DNA from: Stagonosporopsis chrysanthemi | Taxonomy: Eukaryota > Ascomycota > Dothideomycetes > Pleosporales > Didymellaceae | DNA: 64,000 nucleotides | Direction of reading: 5' to 3' | Assembly: GCA_022560025.1 (NCBI GenBank) | Contig: JAFISE010000144.1 | Coordinates: 1-64,000, forward strand | Shown here: piece by piece, positions 11,018 to 21,612 of the stretch | How positions within the stretch are numbered: the stretch's first letter is position 1 | How the letters are laid out: each line of letters opens with the position of its first letter | Program-made: the position numbers and the translations under genes | Notes under the pieces: generated by a model | Database searches by the model: none | Told to the model about the DNA's origin: nothing | What the model saw: only the letters and a program-made list of their open reading frames with translations

Positions 11018-12355
11018 ATGCCAGCTGAGACAGCATGTCCAGTCTCTGGGGTAGACCAGGCGCTCTCGTCATACATCAGTACTCGCGATGATACGCTAAG
11101 GATCAGACGCACACTTTCGCGTTATCTCATTTCCAGTCTGCGGCCTGTAGCTCAGGCAACCCAAGACCAGCATGTCAACCATGAATGTCCCCATGGCATA
11201 TCAGCTGCCAGCACGAATCCACCCGGCTTGAAGAACTCACGCGCAGACTACTTAACTGCGCTGCGAATGAAGGCTCAAGCAGAGGCAAAGCACCGGGAGC
11301 TGCAAGCATCACTTGAAGAACTCCGTAATCGCCATGTTGATGAAAATCCCACTCTGCCACAGCCAGACAGGGACGACGAATTCACGCGAGGCTACATAAA
11401 CCTGCTTCGGCAGCGTCGAAAGCTAGCAGAGTTGAACGTGATTCAAGAGTCGCTTGAGAGGCTACTGTGTGCAAAGCCTTCTAATCAACATCACGATCCA
11501 AGAGACCAGGTTCAGGATGCGATTGGTGAGCAGCCAGATCTTCCAGCGGAGAAGCTGGAGCAGATTTCTCGGCCTGAGGACAATCAGAGTTCAATCTTCA
11601 GATTGAAGCAGGAAGTGCTGGAGGCACGGAGCCAAATGGATAAAGCGAACATTGCAAGGCAACAAGCCACCAGCTCAGCGAGAAATCATCCTGGACTCCG
11701 GGACCAGGTTCATGCTCTTGAAAAAGCGCGGAACGAGATTGTAGAATGGATGCAAGGCGAGTTGGCCAAGATGGAGGAGGACTCGGTCTTCCTCGAGGAT
11801 GCTTCACCAATTAAGCGATCAACACAGACTTCCGCCTCCTTAGACCTCGATTCAGCGGAAGCACGCATTCGTGACTCTTACAACCGCTACACTTCAGCTC
11901 GAGTGGAGCTGATTACGACTTATGAGAACCTGATTAAGCCCTCACTCGGCAATGGAAGAAAAGAGTCCGATGATCCTACGGACAGCCCGGTTGGAAGCTC
12001 CACAGACCCCAAGCTGACGAGACCGATTACGAAGCTGCTACCTCATCTCCTCCACCTTGCGCGTTTCGCTCAGAACGAAAGGTCTTTGCTACAACAAGTT
12101 GTGTTCCTTCAAAGCCAACTGGTGGCTTCAGATCAGGAACTGGAGGAAGCGCTGCTGTGCTTATCAGGCGAGAGCCATTTACTGCCAGCTGGATCAAAGG
12201 ATGCTAGCGCCTGGGGCAAAGTGGCTACAGAGACGGAGCATGCCACTGAAACACTCGTGAAAGAGCATCTACGTGAAAGTCGCCACGAAGTCAGCAGTAT
12301 TGACGCGGTTACTGATCTGTGCTCGTTGCAAAGCAAGGTGTTGGCTTCTGCGTAG
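11018..12355 (+). CDS. Coiled-coil protein of unknown function
   Basis: A single uninterrupted frame of 445 aa starts at an ATG with an A-rich leader. I do not recognise the family. The protein is highly helical: heptad-like Leu/Glu/Arg/Gln patterns occur around residues 80-170 (for example ALRMKAQAEAKHRELQASLE), 190-270 and 355-385. No catalytic motif, signal peptide or membrane segment is visible. The N-terminus has ISTRDDTLRIRRTLSRYLISSL, a probable helix. The layout of stacked coiled coils resembles spindle, kinetochore or centrosomal subunits, but that is only a guess from composition. It stands alone, divergent from msb1, with about 1.2 kb of empty sequence after it. Confidence 0.7.
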   Translation: MPAETACPVSGVDQALSSYISTRDDTLRIRRTLSRYLISSLRPVAQATQDQHVNHECPHGISAASTNPPGLKNSRADYLTALRMKAQAEAKHRELQASLEELRNRHVDENPTLPQPDRDDEFTRGYINLLRQRRKLAELNVIQESLERLLCAKPSNQHHDPRDQVQDAIGEQPDLPAEKLEQISRPEDNQSSIFRLKQEVLEARSQMDKANIARQQATSSARNHPGLRDQVHALEKARNEIVEWMQGELAKMEEDSVFLEDASPIKRSTQTSASLDLDSAEARIRDSYNRYTSARVELITTYENLIKPSLGNGRKESDDPTDSPVGSSTDPKLTRPITKLLPHLLHLARFAQNERSLLQQVVFLQSQLVASDQELEEALLCLSGESHLLPAGSKDASAWGKVATETEHATETLVKEHLRESRHEVSSIDAVTDLCSLQSKVLASA

Positions 12356-13583
12356 AGTAAATTGGGACTTCTAGAGCACACGTGAGCCTAAGGCACATGC
12401 AAAAGCTCGAGCGGAGAATTCTGCATTTCGACCCTCAGATGCAGCTGATCGCGCGTCTCTAGCTCGTAACCAAGCGTCCCTGAACCTCTCCCACCCAATC
12501 TCACATTCTCATTCCGACTTGGCTGTCACGAAGGCAAACCTACTTGCACGCCCGGCGGACCTGTGCGCACAAATTCCTGCATTATCAAGTCGGTCAAACC
12601 ATCTGCTCATCCGGGCCATGAGCTCGTTTGCTCGGGTTCTTCGCAATGCTGTAGGCTTTCTATAGCCCCCCCCCCCCATGGCTAGCATCGATTGCGGAGA
12701 GTTCTTATCACACTTCACGCAAGTGCACATACATCACAAAGATCTTTGCACGAGATGCATACGGAAGAGATCGCACAAGGCCTTGCGCGGGACTTCAAGG
12801 GGTCCTGGACCCAAATACAGAGAATCTACGTTGTTCTTTGAACCTTCAGTCGATTTGAAGCCCCTGAACACCTGATGCGCGAATCATATTCGTACATGCT
12901 TCACCATCTACTGAAAGGCGTTACCAGTGTTCTTTCAAGCTCGATCTGCGCAATCGAATGTGATGTGCACATCTATGGAGGACGTCTAGGGACCTACTGG
13001 TTTTCGGCGAGGTGACCATTCATTGTTGCTGTACCGGGACGCGCAGCGGCAACGAGGTCTTTAGTTTCTAAAGAATGTTCCAGTAGTTGGCGTGAGTTTG
13101 TGGAATTAGTGGAAAGGACAGAACACCAGACGTGCTATGTACGACAAGAATACATGGACAAGCAGTGTCAAACATAGTCTCACTGTATGATGGCACTTCC
13201 AAAATTGGGTTTTAAGGATTGTTATTCAGAGTCTTAGAAAGAACCTCTGCCTTGCTGCAAACCCTTCCTTACAATCTTGTAGTAGTGAGATCCAACTATC
13301 AGAATGCCACCCAATGCCGATGCGTAGCAAGAATGCGCATTAACATCAGAAGGTCTCATTCCCCATTAGAAGTGCCGGTCTGACCGTGAAGCAAACCATG
13401 AAACAGCAGAGGAACGTGGATGCAAGACGTGTCCATCGAGTGAAGAACAGGATACGAACAAGGGCGTCGCGGCCACTAGATTGTCTAAACTGAGTGCGGG
13501 AGCGTCGTATCGTATCTGCAGTCTTCGTTAGAACAAGCAAGAACTGGCCGTTAGAGATCACGTACCTCAGAGGAGCTTGAGGT
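12356..13583. other. Intergenic, 1.2 kb
   Basis: Convergent 3' ends flank this stretch. It includes a C12 run at 12666-12677 just before a non-coding ATG. Frames are short and featureless. AT content rises between 13080 and 13260. No tRNA-like B box was found. Confidence 0.5.
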
Positions 13584-14157
13584 CTAGACTTCCCCGCCCT
13601 CAGCATCGACGTCGTTGCCAGAGTCAGACTCCGCTTTGACCTTGGCTGTCAAACGGTTAGCACTTTGCTCTCGACACAGTGGCGTTCACTTACAGTCCTC
13701 GTCCTCAAGCTCCGGTTTGGGCTTAGCTTTGGGAGTACGACCCTTCTTCTTGGGGGAAGCATCGCCGTCCTCGGGGTCCTTGTTGGCGCGCTTGCGGGGC
13801 GTGGCCTTCTTGGGCGTGGCCTCGCCATCTTCGCCGTCGACCTTCTTCTTGCGACCGCCGCCCTTCTTGGGAGTAGGAGGGACGTTGCCGTCAGAGGGCG
13901 CCATGAGCTTCTTCTTGAGACCTGCCCAGGCGTTGCTAGCAGAGCGTGGGTTGGTCATGCCGGCGAACTGGGCGAGCTTCTCGTAGTCGATCTGGACTTG
14001 TTAATGCTGTGAGCGCGGACAGGGTGAATGCAGCTTGTACCTCTGGAGGGCCGGACTTGAGGGACTGCATGGCCCAGCCTAGAATCTGGAGCTCACGCTC
14101 GGTGAACTTGGGAGCTTCGGCAGCGGCGCCAGGGGTGGGGGATGCGGTCTCAGACAT
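13584..14157 (-). CDS. Small basic nuclear protein with Myb-like N-terminal segment
   Basis: Exons 14157-14041, 13991-13694 and 13645-13584 give 158 aa. The N-terminal ~75 residues form a compact predicted three-helix unit: FTERELQILGWAMQSLKSG, then PPEIDYEKLAQFAGM and NPRSASNAWAGLKKKL. This pattern recurs in fungal proteins annotated as Myb/histone-H1-like. The rest is Lys/Pro/Gly-rich with repeated PKK and GGGRKKK motifs resembling AT-hook or linker-histone tails, ending in an acidic segment (DSGNDVDAEGGEV). Role is inferred as chromatin or DNA binding; no specific function is known to me. The first intron could end at either of two nearby AGs, but only the CAG at 13992 keeps the frame. Confidence 0.75.
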
Positions 14158-15123
14158 GGTGGTTATTAGGCGGTGCACAGTTTGAAATAATTGTATAGAA
14201 AAACGTCGCAGGCAATGGGAGCCAAAAGACGGTAATGTTGGAGCGGGGAGTTACCAGTACTTATGCATGCAGGGTGAGACTAGTGCGCAGCGTTGTCAGG
14301 ATGTCAAAGTGAAGGTGAATGCGCGTAGATGCTACCAAATGGCGGTTTATGCGCGCGTAAACCTGCTTTACCTGCTCTCCCGCTCTTGTGCACGTTCTGA
14401 ATCTCGAAGCCTGGCCAATGGAGTACGATCAAACAAACAGCGATTGTGTGTTGAGGTGGGTCATTGATGAAGTTCAGTTCCAAGCATGTAACCACACACA
14501 GGAAGTGAGAGCTGCTACTACTTTCAGAATGTCCTGCTCTTGAGAAACATTCATCTGGAGTTTGACGGAGTCTTTGGTGGTGTGTGTCTTGACGCTTATG
14601 GATTATCGTATTTGATCTCTCGTGTTTTAAGCTGAGCGCGCAGGTGATCTTGGATGACCCCGTCAGCCTTTCAAGTTATCTCAGAGGTGTACTAACTGGA
14701 CAAGACTACACGGTAGAGGATACTTTGATGCTGACGGTTCAGAGCGTAATCATAATGGAAGTGATCGCATTGAGTGATAAGCACAGCGGGCAAGCACGAA
14801 TGGCAAGAGCGACCCAGTAATGCAAATGGCAGTCACCGTCAACATACTTAATTCAGTGCACTGTTTCTCATATTCACAAAGTGCAAACACATCGGTTTTC
14901 ACCATCCACGTTGAGCGTGGGTGAGGTGAGGTCAACCTCCGCACGACGCGAACCTGCAATGGGCGAGTTTTGGCCTGACTCGCGCACCACCGAGCCCCCG
15001 ACCTTGGAAGCATTAGGCACAGGAGCTTCGGTTGTCGCCAACCACGTCGCAGTACCCGCCCGAGCCATTGTTCCCAGATCCTTTCTCCAGACCTCTTTCT
15101 TCGAGAGCATACCAATCTACAAA
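14158..15123. other. Divergent promoter region between the basic nuclear protein and CAP2
   Basis: 966 bases without a supported gene. The open frames here are short, without domains, and overlap on both strands. It should contain two promoters; no specific element was recognised. Confidence 0.5.
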
Positions 15124-16071
15124 ATGGCCGACCCTATAGACAGCGCCCTGTAAGCTGCACCTCGTCCAACTCTTCGCAAAACAACCCCGCTAACACGACC
15201 CAGCGACCTCCTCAGGCGCCTCAACCCCAAAGATGTCAAGAAGAACGTCGACCACATTATCAGCCTAAACCCCGAGCTCGAAGAAGACCTCCTCGAATCC
15301 GTCGATATTCCACTCACCGCTAAGAAGTGCTCCAAGACGAAGCGCGACTTCCTGTGCTGCGACTACAACCGCGATGGTGATAGCTGGAGGAGTCCGTGGA
15401 GTAACGAGTTCGAGCCGCCGATCGAAGATGGCGTGACACCAAGCGATAGAATCAGGAAGATGGAGATCAAGGCGAACGAGGCTTTTGACGTGTACCGGGA
15501 GCTGTGGGTGCATTCGCAGGGAGGTCTCGAGCCTGGGCTGACAAGGATAGGTACTTTGAGGGCGGCATATCGAGTGTCTACCTCTGGGATATGGACGATG
15601 GCTTCGCGGGCTGTGTGCTGTTGAAGAAAGGTATGCAGCCATCGTCGTCTGCTATGAATGTTCAAGCTAATTCGACCAGCCGTCAACCCCACACAACGCA
15701 GCTCTGGCAGCTGGGACAGCATCCACGTCTTTGACGCGCAGGACCGCGCTCGTACCGCCCACTACAAGCTGACTTCTACTGTGATCCTCTCCCTCGGCAC
15801 CGACTCCGAAGCGCTCGGTGGTCTGGACCTGTCTGGTAACATGGTCCGCCAGGTGGAGGCTGACATGGCTGTTGATGACGACACATCACACGTCGCAAAC
15901 ATTGGCAAGATGGTCGAGGATATGGAGCTGAAGATGCGCAACTTGCTGCAAGAGGTGTACTTTGGCAAGGCGAAGGATGTTGTTGGCGATCTGAGGAGCA
16001 TTCCGCCGCTCAGCCAGACGAACAAGGACAGGGCGACACAGAGGGAGATGATCAACAGCATGGGAAGATAG
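15124..16071 (+). CDS. CAP2: F-actin-capping protein subunit beta
   Basis: The protein forms the CapZ heterodimer with the alpha subunit and caps actin barbed ends in cortical patches. Exons 15124-15149, 15204-15503, 15551-15630 and 15680-16071 give 265 aa, the normal family length. Family landmarks are LLRRLNPKDVKKNVDHII, FLCCDYNRDGDSWRSPWSN, ANEAFDVYRELYFEGG, SSVYLWD and LDLSGNMVRQVE. The C-terminal helix with ATQREMINSMGR corresponds to the beta tentacle. The first exon is only 26 nt (MADPIDSAL), joined to a Leu-rich segment. All exon phases agree, so the structure is secure. Confidence 0.96.
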
Positions 16072-16213
16072 TTTTCATGATTTGTCAATGCGGAAGCGTA
16101 CTATATAATGAGCTGGTGCCAGCCATTGTATGATCTCCTCCAGTCGACTTGAAAGTAGTCCTGTTCACTTTCCCAACACTTCAGTAAAGCAAGGACATGT
16201 TTCGCACAGTATG

Positions 16214-16979
16214 TCAGTAACATGAGCACATCCCGATCCAATCGTTCTCATCATCTGTACTGATGTAGTCCACTCCGAATTCCAACTGCATCTCCTTCGC
16301 CTCAGCAACGAACTCCGCATCCAACGGGTTCCGGGATAGACACTGAAGCCTGGGACAGACCGACTCCTTTAGCTCCTTGCAGATCGCGGCCCTGGACTCC
16401 TTCCCACGATCCAGAAGGCCAAGGCGCTTGATAACCTCCAGCTGAGCTGGCAAACGCTTCTTCAGCCAAGCCCTCATTCCCACCTCCGCCGCGAATGAAA
16501 AGAGATTCTCTCGGTATACCACAGTGGCAGTTTCCGAGTATATCTGTCGACACGTTTCGGGCAATCGTAGACCGAGACTCTGTGTTGTATACCGTGTTGC
16601 GTATGTTGAGTATCCGCTTAAGGAGCATTCATTGTGACTGTTGAAGTACAAAGGAAGCTCTTCTCTAGAATTCAATGCGTACTTAAAGATCATGTTGCGG
16701 ATCTCTGGTGGCAAGCGGAGCAAGGGTGAGCGGGAGTTGGCGACTGTGCTTCATGGCTTGTCAACTCACAAGCCTTGCGAGAACCTGAGTCGTCACTCAC
16801 ATATGCTGCAACACTTTTGACTTCTTCAGGTTGAGCAAACCTTTGGTGCTCTCGAATAGCCTATTGCGAGCCCATGGCTTCTTGGGAGCTGAGGGTCGGC
16901 GTACGTAGCCTGCCCTGCGTGCAACCTCGACACTGGCCCGCGTCTTGGCTTGTGTGCTCTTGCGAAGCATTGGAGCCAT
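16214..16979 (-). CDS. 2EXR (F-box-like LPPEIR) domain protein
   Basis: The core motif LLRLPPEIRNMIFKYAL is the signature of the fungal 2EXR/F-box-like family, which is abundant in Pezizomycotina and of uncertain function (substrate adaptor is a common suggestion). It is followed by the usual LRLPETCRQIYSETATVVYREN. About 237 aa is predicted from exons 16979-16801 and 16748-16214. The first exon (MAPMLRKSTQAKTRASVEV onward) is basic. Only an AAG acceptor at 16749 keeps the frame with the GTGAGT donor, so this junction is tentative and the N-terminus could differ. The C-terminal part is acidic (DDENDW). Confidence 0.7.
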
Positions 16980-17722
16980 GGCAACCGTACGGCAGCGATG
17001 TGATGTGCAGTTTGGTGTGAGACAGAGTGGGTGAGAGGATGTGAGGGTGTTGGATAGAGGTCCAGTGGGTGAAGAGCTCCTTCCTTCGAACGCGTCAATA
17101 AATACGCTAGTTAGCACGTGGGCTCGAATACTACAGAGCAGTTTTGACCAGATTTTCAGGAGCATGCGCGGTGATAATGCGATCGCAATAAGGCCTAAAA
17201 GTAGTATGTTTAGTACACAAGAATAGGATGAAGATAATTCTATATCTACAGCGTCACAATATGGTCACATATCTATATAGAGACTGCGAAGAGAGTGTCC
17301 AAAATTCGTTTTGTTATTCCAGTGTCGTCAATTTTTGGTTCAAGAGTAGCTGCACTAGTAGAGGCAGCGTGATTCCAGCGCTGGGTGTCTCTATTACGAA
17401 GGAATCGCACAACTTAACAGACAAATTTCTAAAGAACGCAGACTCGCCAATGAGTTGACAGGCAGGGGTTTCCGCAACTCTCTGTTAGTCAAATTTGTGC
17501 TCTCTATACCTGAGGGTTGAACAACAATACCATGGTCTACCTTAGAACGATAGTGGTTCTATGACCACATATGATCATCTTTCTTCGCGCCTAGGGGTGC
17601 CCAGCCATGCACTGTTTGTCCACACTCACTGAGGCCACAGAAAAAGCAGCAGCTATTCGTCTCTTTGCATGTTCTAGAGTTGATGTCTTCGATCGTTTTG
17701 TGCGATGGAGTTAAGCCGGAGG
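16980..17722. other. Intergenic, partly AT-rich
   Basis: Holds the 2EXR gene promoter and the 3' side of the HET remnant. The stretch 17160-17460 is clearly more AT-rich than its surroundings and has no coding signal. Confidence 0.5.
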
Positions 17723-18196
17723 CTATTTCAGCTCCATGGCGCAGGTTGTGCAAGCAGTCGAAAGAGACAATCTTGGTTCCGTACTCAGAGCAAAGTTGTC
17801 TGTCACAAACATGCACAGAAAAATGGCGTCAGGTTCACAGAATTGGGCTAGGCATGTAATATAATTTAGGTTTGCGCCATCGTCCATGAATATCTCGTCC
17901 CCAGTTGCCACCCATGGAGTTGTAGGACCATGAGGACAAAGGACAGCCTTTTTCGTCCCCATTCTGTCCATCAAGAACACACCATAGCTACCATTGAAGT
18001 GATGTTCGAGTCTCGGCTCATCCGAAACATATGAGAGCGCTTCATATTGACCTAGCAGCCTCTCCAGCGAATGCACACGAAAGGAAAGGTGGAGTGGTGC
18101 ATCAATGTCGTCCGAGGGGTCGAGGACCAAGATGTGGATTTGTCCTGGGTCGAGCCTACCGTACTCGTGCCGAAGCTCCAAGGAAGTGTTAACCAT
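17723..18196 (-). pseudogene. Truncated HET-domain (heterokaryon incompatibility) N-terminus
   Basis: An ATG-initiated 157-aa frame begins like a HET protein: YGRLDPGQIHILVLDPSDD, a short hydrophobic strand, then QYEALSYV. In intact HET domains this is followed by WG and later by LWIDALCINQ. Here the sequence continues as SDEPRLEHHF and none of the later HET blocks can be found in any frame. The rest (NGSYGVFLMDRMG, ATGDEIFMDDGANLN) is unfamiliar. I read it as the surviving N-terminal piece of a HET gene, possibly still transcribed as a short protein. The whole surrounding 16.98-18.66 kb has no other gene, consistent with decay. Confidence 0.5.
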
Positions 18197-18664
18197 GGAG
18201 ACCGCTTATTCTGAGCATGGATGTTGCTGAATAAAGGCGCCGGGGGACACTGGTCCGAGAGGCTGTATCGTGGCAGCCTGGGAAGGGTACGAGGCTGAGC
18301 ATGCAGATGATGTGGACGCGCAGCTGCAGGCGGCACGCCATTATTACATTTCGCTGCACCAGCCTTGCTCTGACAACAGTTTCAGAGCAGAGGTGTGCGA
18401 ACACAGAAATGTGGCGAGTGAGATGTTGGTGACAGTCAACTAAACGACAGAAAGTCCAGGAAGATACGGAGAATCTAGACCCCTTGGAAGTGACTAGCAA
18501 CTGCCAGCTTAGGCCCCGGATTTAGATACTCTAATATTATGAAAAAATGAAAGACCGTCGAGGTACAATCCATACTATAAACCGGCATTCCTTGCCCTAC
18601 GCTATGCATGCAGCAATCGCTCCTCAACACCATACAATGCAACAAGTGTTACCATAAATGGAAC
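18197..18664. other. Intergenic, 468 bases
   Basis: Separates the HET remnant from the dioxygenase 3' end. No further HET blocks or other domain appear in any frame. Confidence 0.45.
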
Positions 18665-20173
18665 TTACTCTCCCTTGACAGCGTACCTCACTGTGCCCTC
18701 AGCATTCCAGTTTCCCTCGTACTTCTCCTGTAATACTCTCAACTTGCTGAAAAAGACGTCGTCATCCACATATGCACCCTTTAGCCACCTCTCGCCCTTG
18801 GTCGCATCGAATGCCCTTCGCGCATGCAGCACCCTCCTATTGTCGAAGATAACACACTCGCCCTCGTTCAGCCTGTACTCATACAGGTTCTCTTCAGCAC
18901 TGAGCAGCTTATCGTATGCATGACTTGCTGCGACGAATGAGCGGAATGAGGTTTGGCTGTTGCTGCCAATGCGGGCCTCGAAAGGTGCCTGGAAGGGTGG
19001 AGACCAGTTGACCCGGCGTATAGCGAGATTCGTAGGCTCGCTGTACTTCGGGTACGGGAATAGTTCGATCACCGGGCGAGTAAAGTGGTAGTGGTGTGAT
19101 GGATGGTGGTAATGATATGTAACGGGGAAAGTGCATAGTGTGCGGAAGTGGAAAGCCGAAAAGCGCTGCAGTTGATCGACTGCATTGAACGCGTCGCTGA
19201 AGAAAGACTCTCCACCCGGTGTGCGAGCGCGTAGTGAGTGGAGTAACTGCAGATGTGGTGGATTAGAAGTATACAGGAGATCCATGTGAAGCCCCAGGAA
19301 TTGTGGAGTGTACGCGATGTTTTCGGCTTTGGCTTTGGAGCGAACGTCCCAGGTGCGGCCGTAAAATGTATCTTTCAGATTACCGATACGCTCTGAGAGT
19401 TTTACTACAGACTCTTCTGACTCGGGCACGTTCTTGATAAAGAGCAGGCCGTATTTGTGCAGGTGCGTCAGGGCGTCGTATAGGACTTCATCCTGACCCA
19501 TGTAGTGGTTGTAGTCAAGCCACTTGTTGTCCCGGGTGATCTTCTCCTTGTCCCATAGAACTCGATCATCATGCCGCACACCACCTCTTAATTCGACTTC
19601 TTGATGGATTGCTCGTCGCAGCCACTCGATTGAATGTCGTGTCCTATGGTCAGGTCCGTACCCCTTGACGTCATTGTTCCACTGAAGCTCAACTGCAGGA
19701 CCCTTCTCTTCATCTTCAACGAGCTTATAGCTTCCCTCTAAATCCACTGGAATATCAGATGTCTGAAACACCTTCTGCTTGCTGTGTGGATCTCTGCACT
19801 GGACGCAAGAGCAGCTATCTCGCAGGAATGCGGTATCGAAGACTCGAGCATTTCCGTCAATTTCCACAGCAACATGTTTAGCAGGCGCGCCATCGACCTG
19901 ACCGACTTCTGATTCATCTGGAATTGGGAATTCTTGTGCTGCTTTTTCTGCGAGTTCTCTCTCTTGCTTCTCCCTGACCTGCAGCTTGCTCGGCCGATGT
20001 GGCCCATCAATCGCGGGGCTCCATTCCGCCTGCTCTGCCGAGCTTGCTGATTTGGTCCAAAAAGACCTGAATGAAAAGTGCCTTTTCTGCACCGAAGCTG
20101 CTGATTGATATCTCGGTGCAATTCTCCGCGCGGTCCGCAGCGCAGGCAATTTGGTGGTGACGTTCAATGACAT
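18665..20173 (-). CDS. Gamma-butyrobetaine dioxygenase (carnitine synthesis)
   Basis: A Fe(II)/2-oxoglutarate enzyme that hydroxylates gamma-butyrobetaine to L-carnitine; trimethyllysine dioxygenase is the closest alternative. It is a single exon of 502 aa from ATG 20173 (the frame extends upstream only through a TTG). The N-terminus is basic with RHFSFRSF, a likely mitochondrial presequence. At about residue 123 RDSCSCVQCRDPHS supplies the Cys/His zinc site of the GBBH-like N-terminal domain. The TauD-type catalytic domain has LGLHMDLLYTSNPPHLQLLH (HxD iron ligands near residue 294), GGESFFSDAF and RRVLHARRAFD (distal His near residue 447). It shares a 231-base promoter region with the mitochondrial carrier TPC1. 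Confidence 0.87.
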   Translation of the reverse strand: MSLNVTTKLPALRTARRIAPRYQSAASVQKRHFSFRSFWTKSASSAEQAEWSPAIDGPHRPSKLQVREKQERELAEKAAQEFPIPDESEVGQVDGAPAKHVAVEIDGNARVFDTAFLRDSCSCVQCRDPHSKQKVFQTSDIPVDLEGSYKLVEDEEKGPAVELQWNNDVKGYGPDHRTRHSIEWLRRAIHQEVELRGGVRHDDRVLWDKEKITRDNKWLDYNHYMGQDEVLYDALTHLHKYGLLFIKNVPESEESVVKLSERIGNLKDTFYGRTWDVRSKAKAENIAYTPQFLGLHMDLLYTSNPPHLQLLHSLRARTPGGESFFSDAFNAVDQLQRFSAFHFRTLCTFPVTYHYHHPSHHYHFTRPVIELFPYPKYSEPTNLAIRRVNWSPPFQAPFEARIGSNSQTSFRSFVAASHAYDKLLSAEENLYEYRLNEGECVIFDNRRVLHARRAFDATKGERWLKGAYVDDDVFFSKLRVLQEKYEGNWNAEGTVRYAVKGE

Positions 20174-20404
20174 GGTGTTCGCGGGCCCTGATGCTGTCAA
20201 GAACCTGGGGAGCTCAGGGGAGATATTTCATATGCCGAAGGCCCCAATTCATCCGACGACCGAGGCGCAAGCTCCTTCTCGACCGCGCACGCCAAAATCT
20301 GGGCCTTTATTCCGGGATCTCCCACAGTTCATCCCACGCCGGCAGCTAGCATCGCGTGGTCGTGGCACGTGTGCCCTATCGTTTGCCATTGAGCTGCCAA
20401 GCGC
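20174..20404. promoter_or_regulatory. Shared divergent promoter of the dioxygenase and TPC1
   Basis: Only 231 bases separate the two start codons, so both promoters lie here. Both products are expected in mitochondria, which makes co-regulation plausible but not shown. No specific binding site was identified. Confidence 0.6.
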
Positions 20405-21480
20405 ATGTCTGAGGGCGTTGCACAGCTCAAGCATGAGGTATGCGGCCAACCCGTCGGTCGCGTAATAGGCGAAGCTAATAATTGTTTCTAGGGTTCTCAG
20501 CGACAGGTAGTAGTAGCAGGCGCTGTTGCTGGCCTTGTGTCGCGGTACGTCAATCTGGCCCAAGAAATAATTCTCCCGTACGGACTACTGACGATCACAG
20601 CTTTGTGATAGCTCCTCTCGATGTAATCAAAATCCGTCTCCAGCTACAGATACATTCGCTCTCCGATCCGCTCAGCGTTCGCGGCATCAATGGCCCTGTC
20701 TACAAAGGGACCTTGGGCACTCTCAAGCAGATCCTGCAACAAGAGGGGGTGACTGGGCTGTGGAAGGGCAACATCCCGGCCGAGCTGATGTACCTGGCGT
20801 ACGGCGGCATTCAGTTCTCTGCCTACAAATATGCATCCTCCCTCCTTGAGCATCCTGCTCAGCCAGTCCATCTCCCTAGCTCTGCTGTCAACTTCATCAG
20901 TGGCGCGGCTGCTGGGGCGGCTGCGACAACGGCCACATACCCGCTGGATCTGCTGCGCACGCGCTTCGCTGCTCAGGGCAACAACCGTGTGTACAGCTCC
21001 ATTGTGGCATCAGTCAAGCAGATTGCGCAACAGGAGGGGCCCGCAGGCTTCTTCCGCGGTCTTGGAGCTGGCGTGAGCCAAATCGTTCCGTACATGGGGT
21101 TGTTCTTCGCAAGCTACGAGAGCTTGAAGCCACTCGTGGCCGATTCGCCAATACCGCTGCCTTTTGGTACGTCCGACGCCGCTGCTGGCGTGATTGCCAG
21201 CGTCCTCTCGAAGACCGCCGTCTATCCCCTCGATACCACCCGCAAGCGTTTGCAGGTCCAGGGGCCAATGCTAGGGCGCTATGTTCACGGCAATATACCC
21301 GAATACAGGGGTGTGATGAGCACGGTACTGCGCATATGGAAGCAAGAAGGTAGACGTGGTTTGTACCGTGGTTTGACGGTCAGCCTGCTTAAGGCTGCAC
21401 CTGCGAGTGCGGTCACCATGTGGACATACGAAAGAGCCATGGCGGGCATGCTGGCTTGGGACAAGGCGCAAGCGTTATAG
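20405..21480 (+). CDS. TPC1: Mitochondrial thiamine pyrophosphate carrier
   Basis: An inner-membrane carrier importing thiamine pyrophosphate. Exons 20405-20437, 20492-20544 and 20601-21480 give 321 aa, close to yeast Tpc1 (314). The three carrier repeats are marked by PLDVIKIRLQ, PLDLLRTRFA and PLDTTRKRLQ, each followed by the E-G-xx-G-(F/L)-(W/F/Y)-(K/R)-G element (EGVTGLWKGN, EGPAGFFRGL, EGRRGLYRGL). The start MSEGVAQLKHE is an 11-codon first exon; the first transmembrane helix is split by the second intron at SR/FVIAPLD. No cleavable presequence, as usual for this family. Confidence 0.93.
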
Positions 21481-21612
21481 CATCGCAGTATGCATGGCCT
21501 GGCGTTGATCTAAGATGACATGGAAGATACCACACATTATTATATTGTAATCCCTGATCCCCTTCCCACTTGATTGTACTTATCACAACTTTGATCGGTC
21601 TGCACCATCCAG

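Noticed and set aside
20174..20200. Upstream start for the gamma-butyrobetaine dioxygenase
   Set aside because: The extra nine codons start with TTG; ATG 20173 is the first real start.
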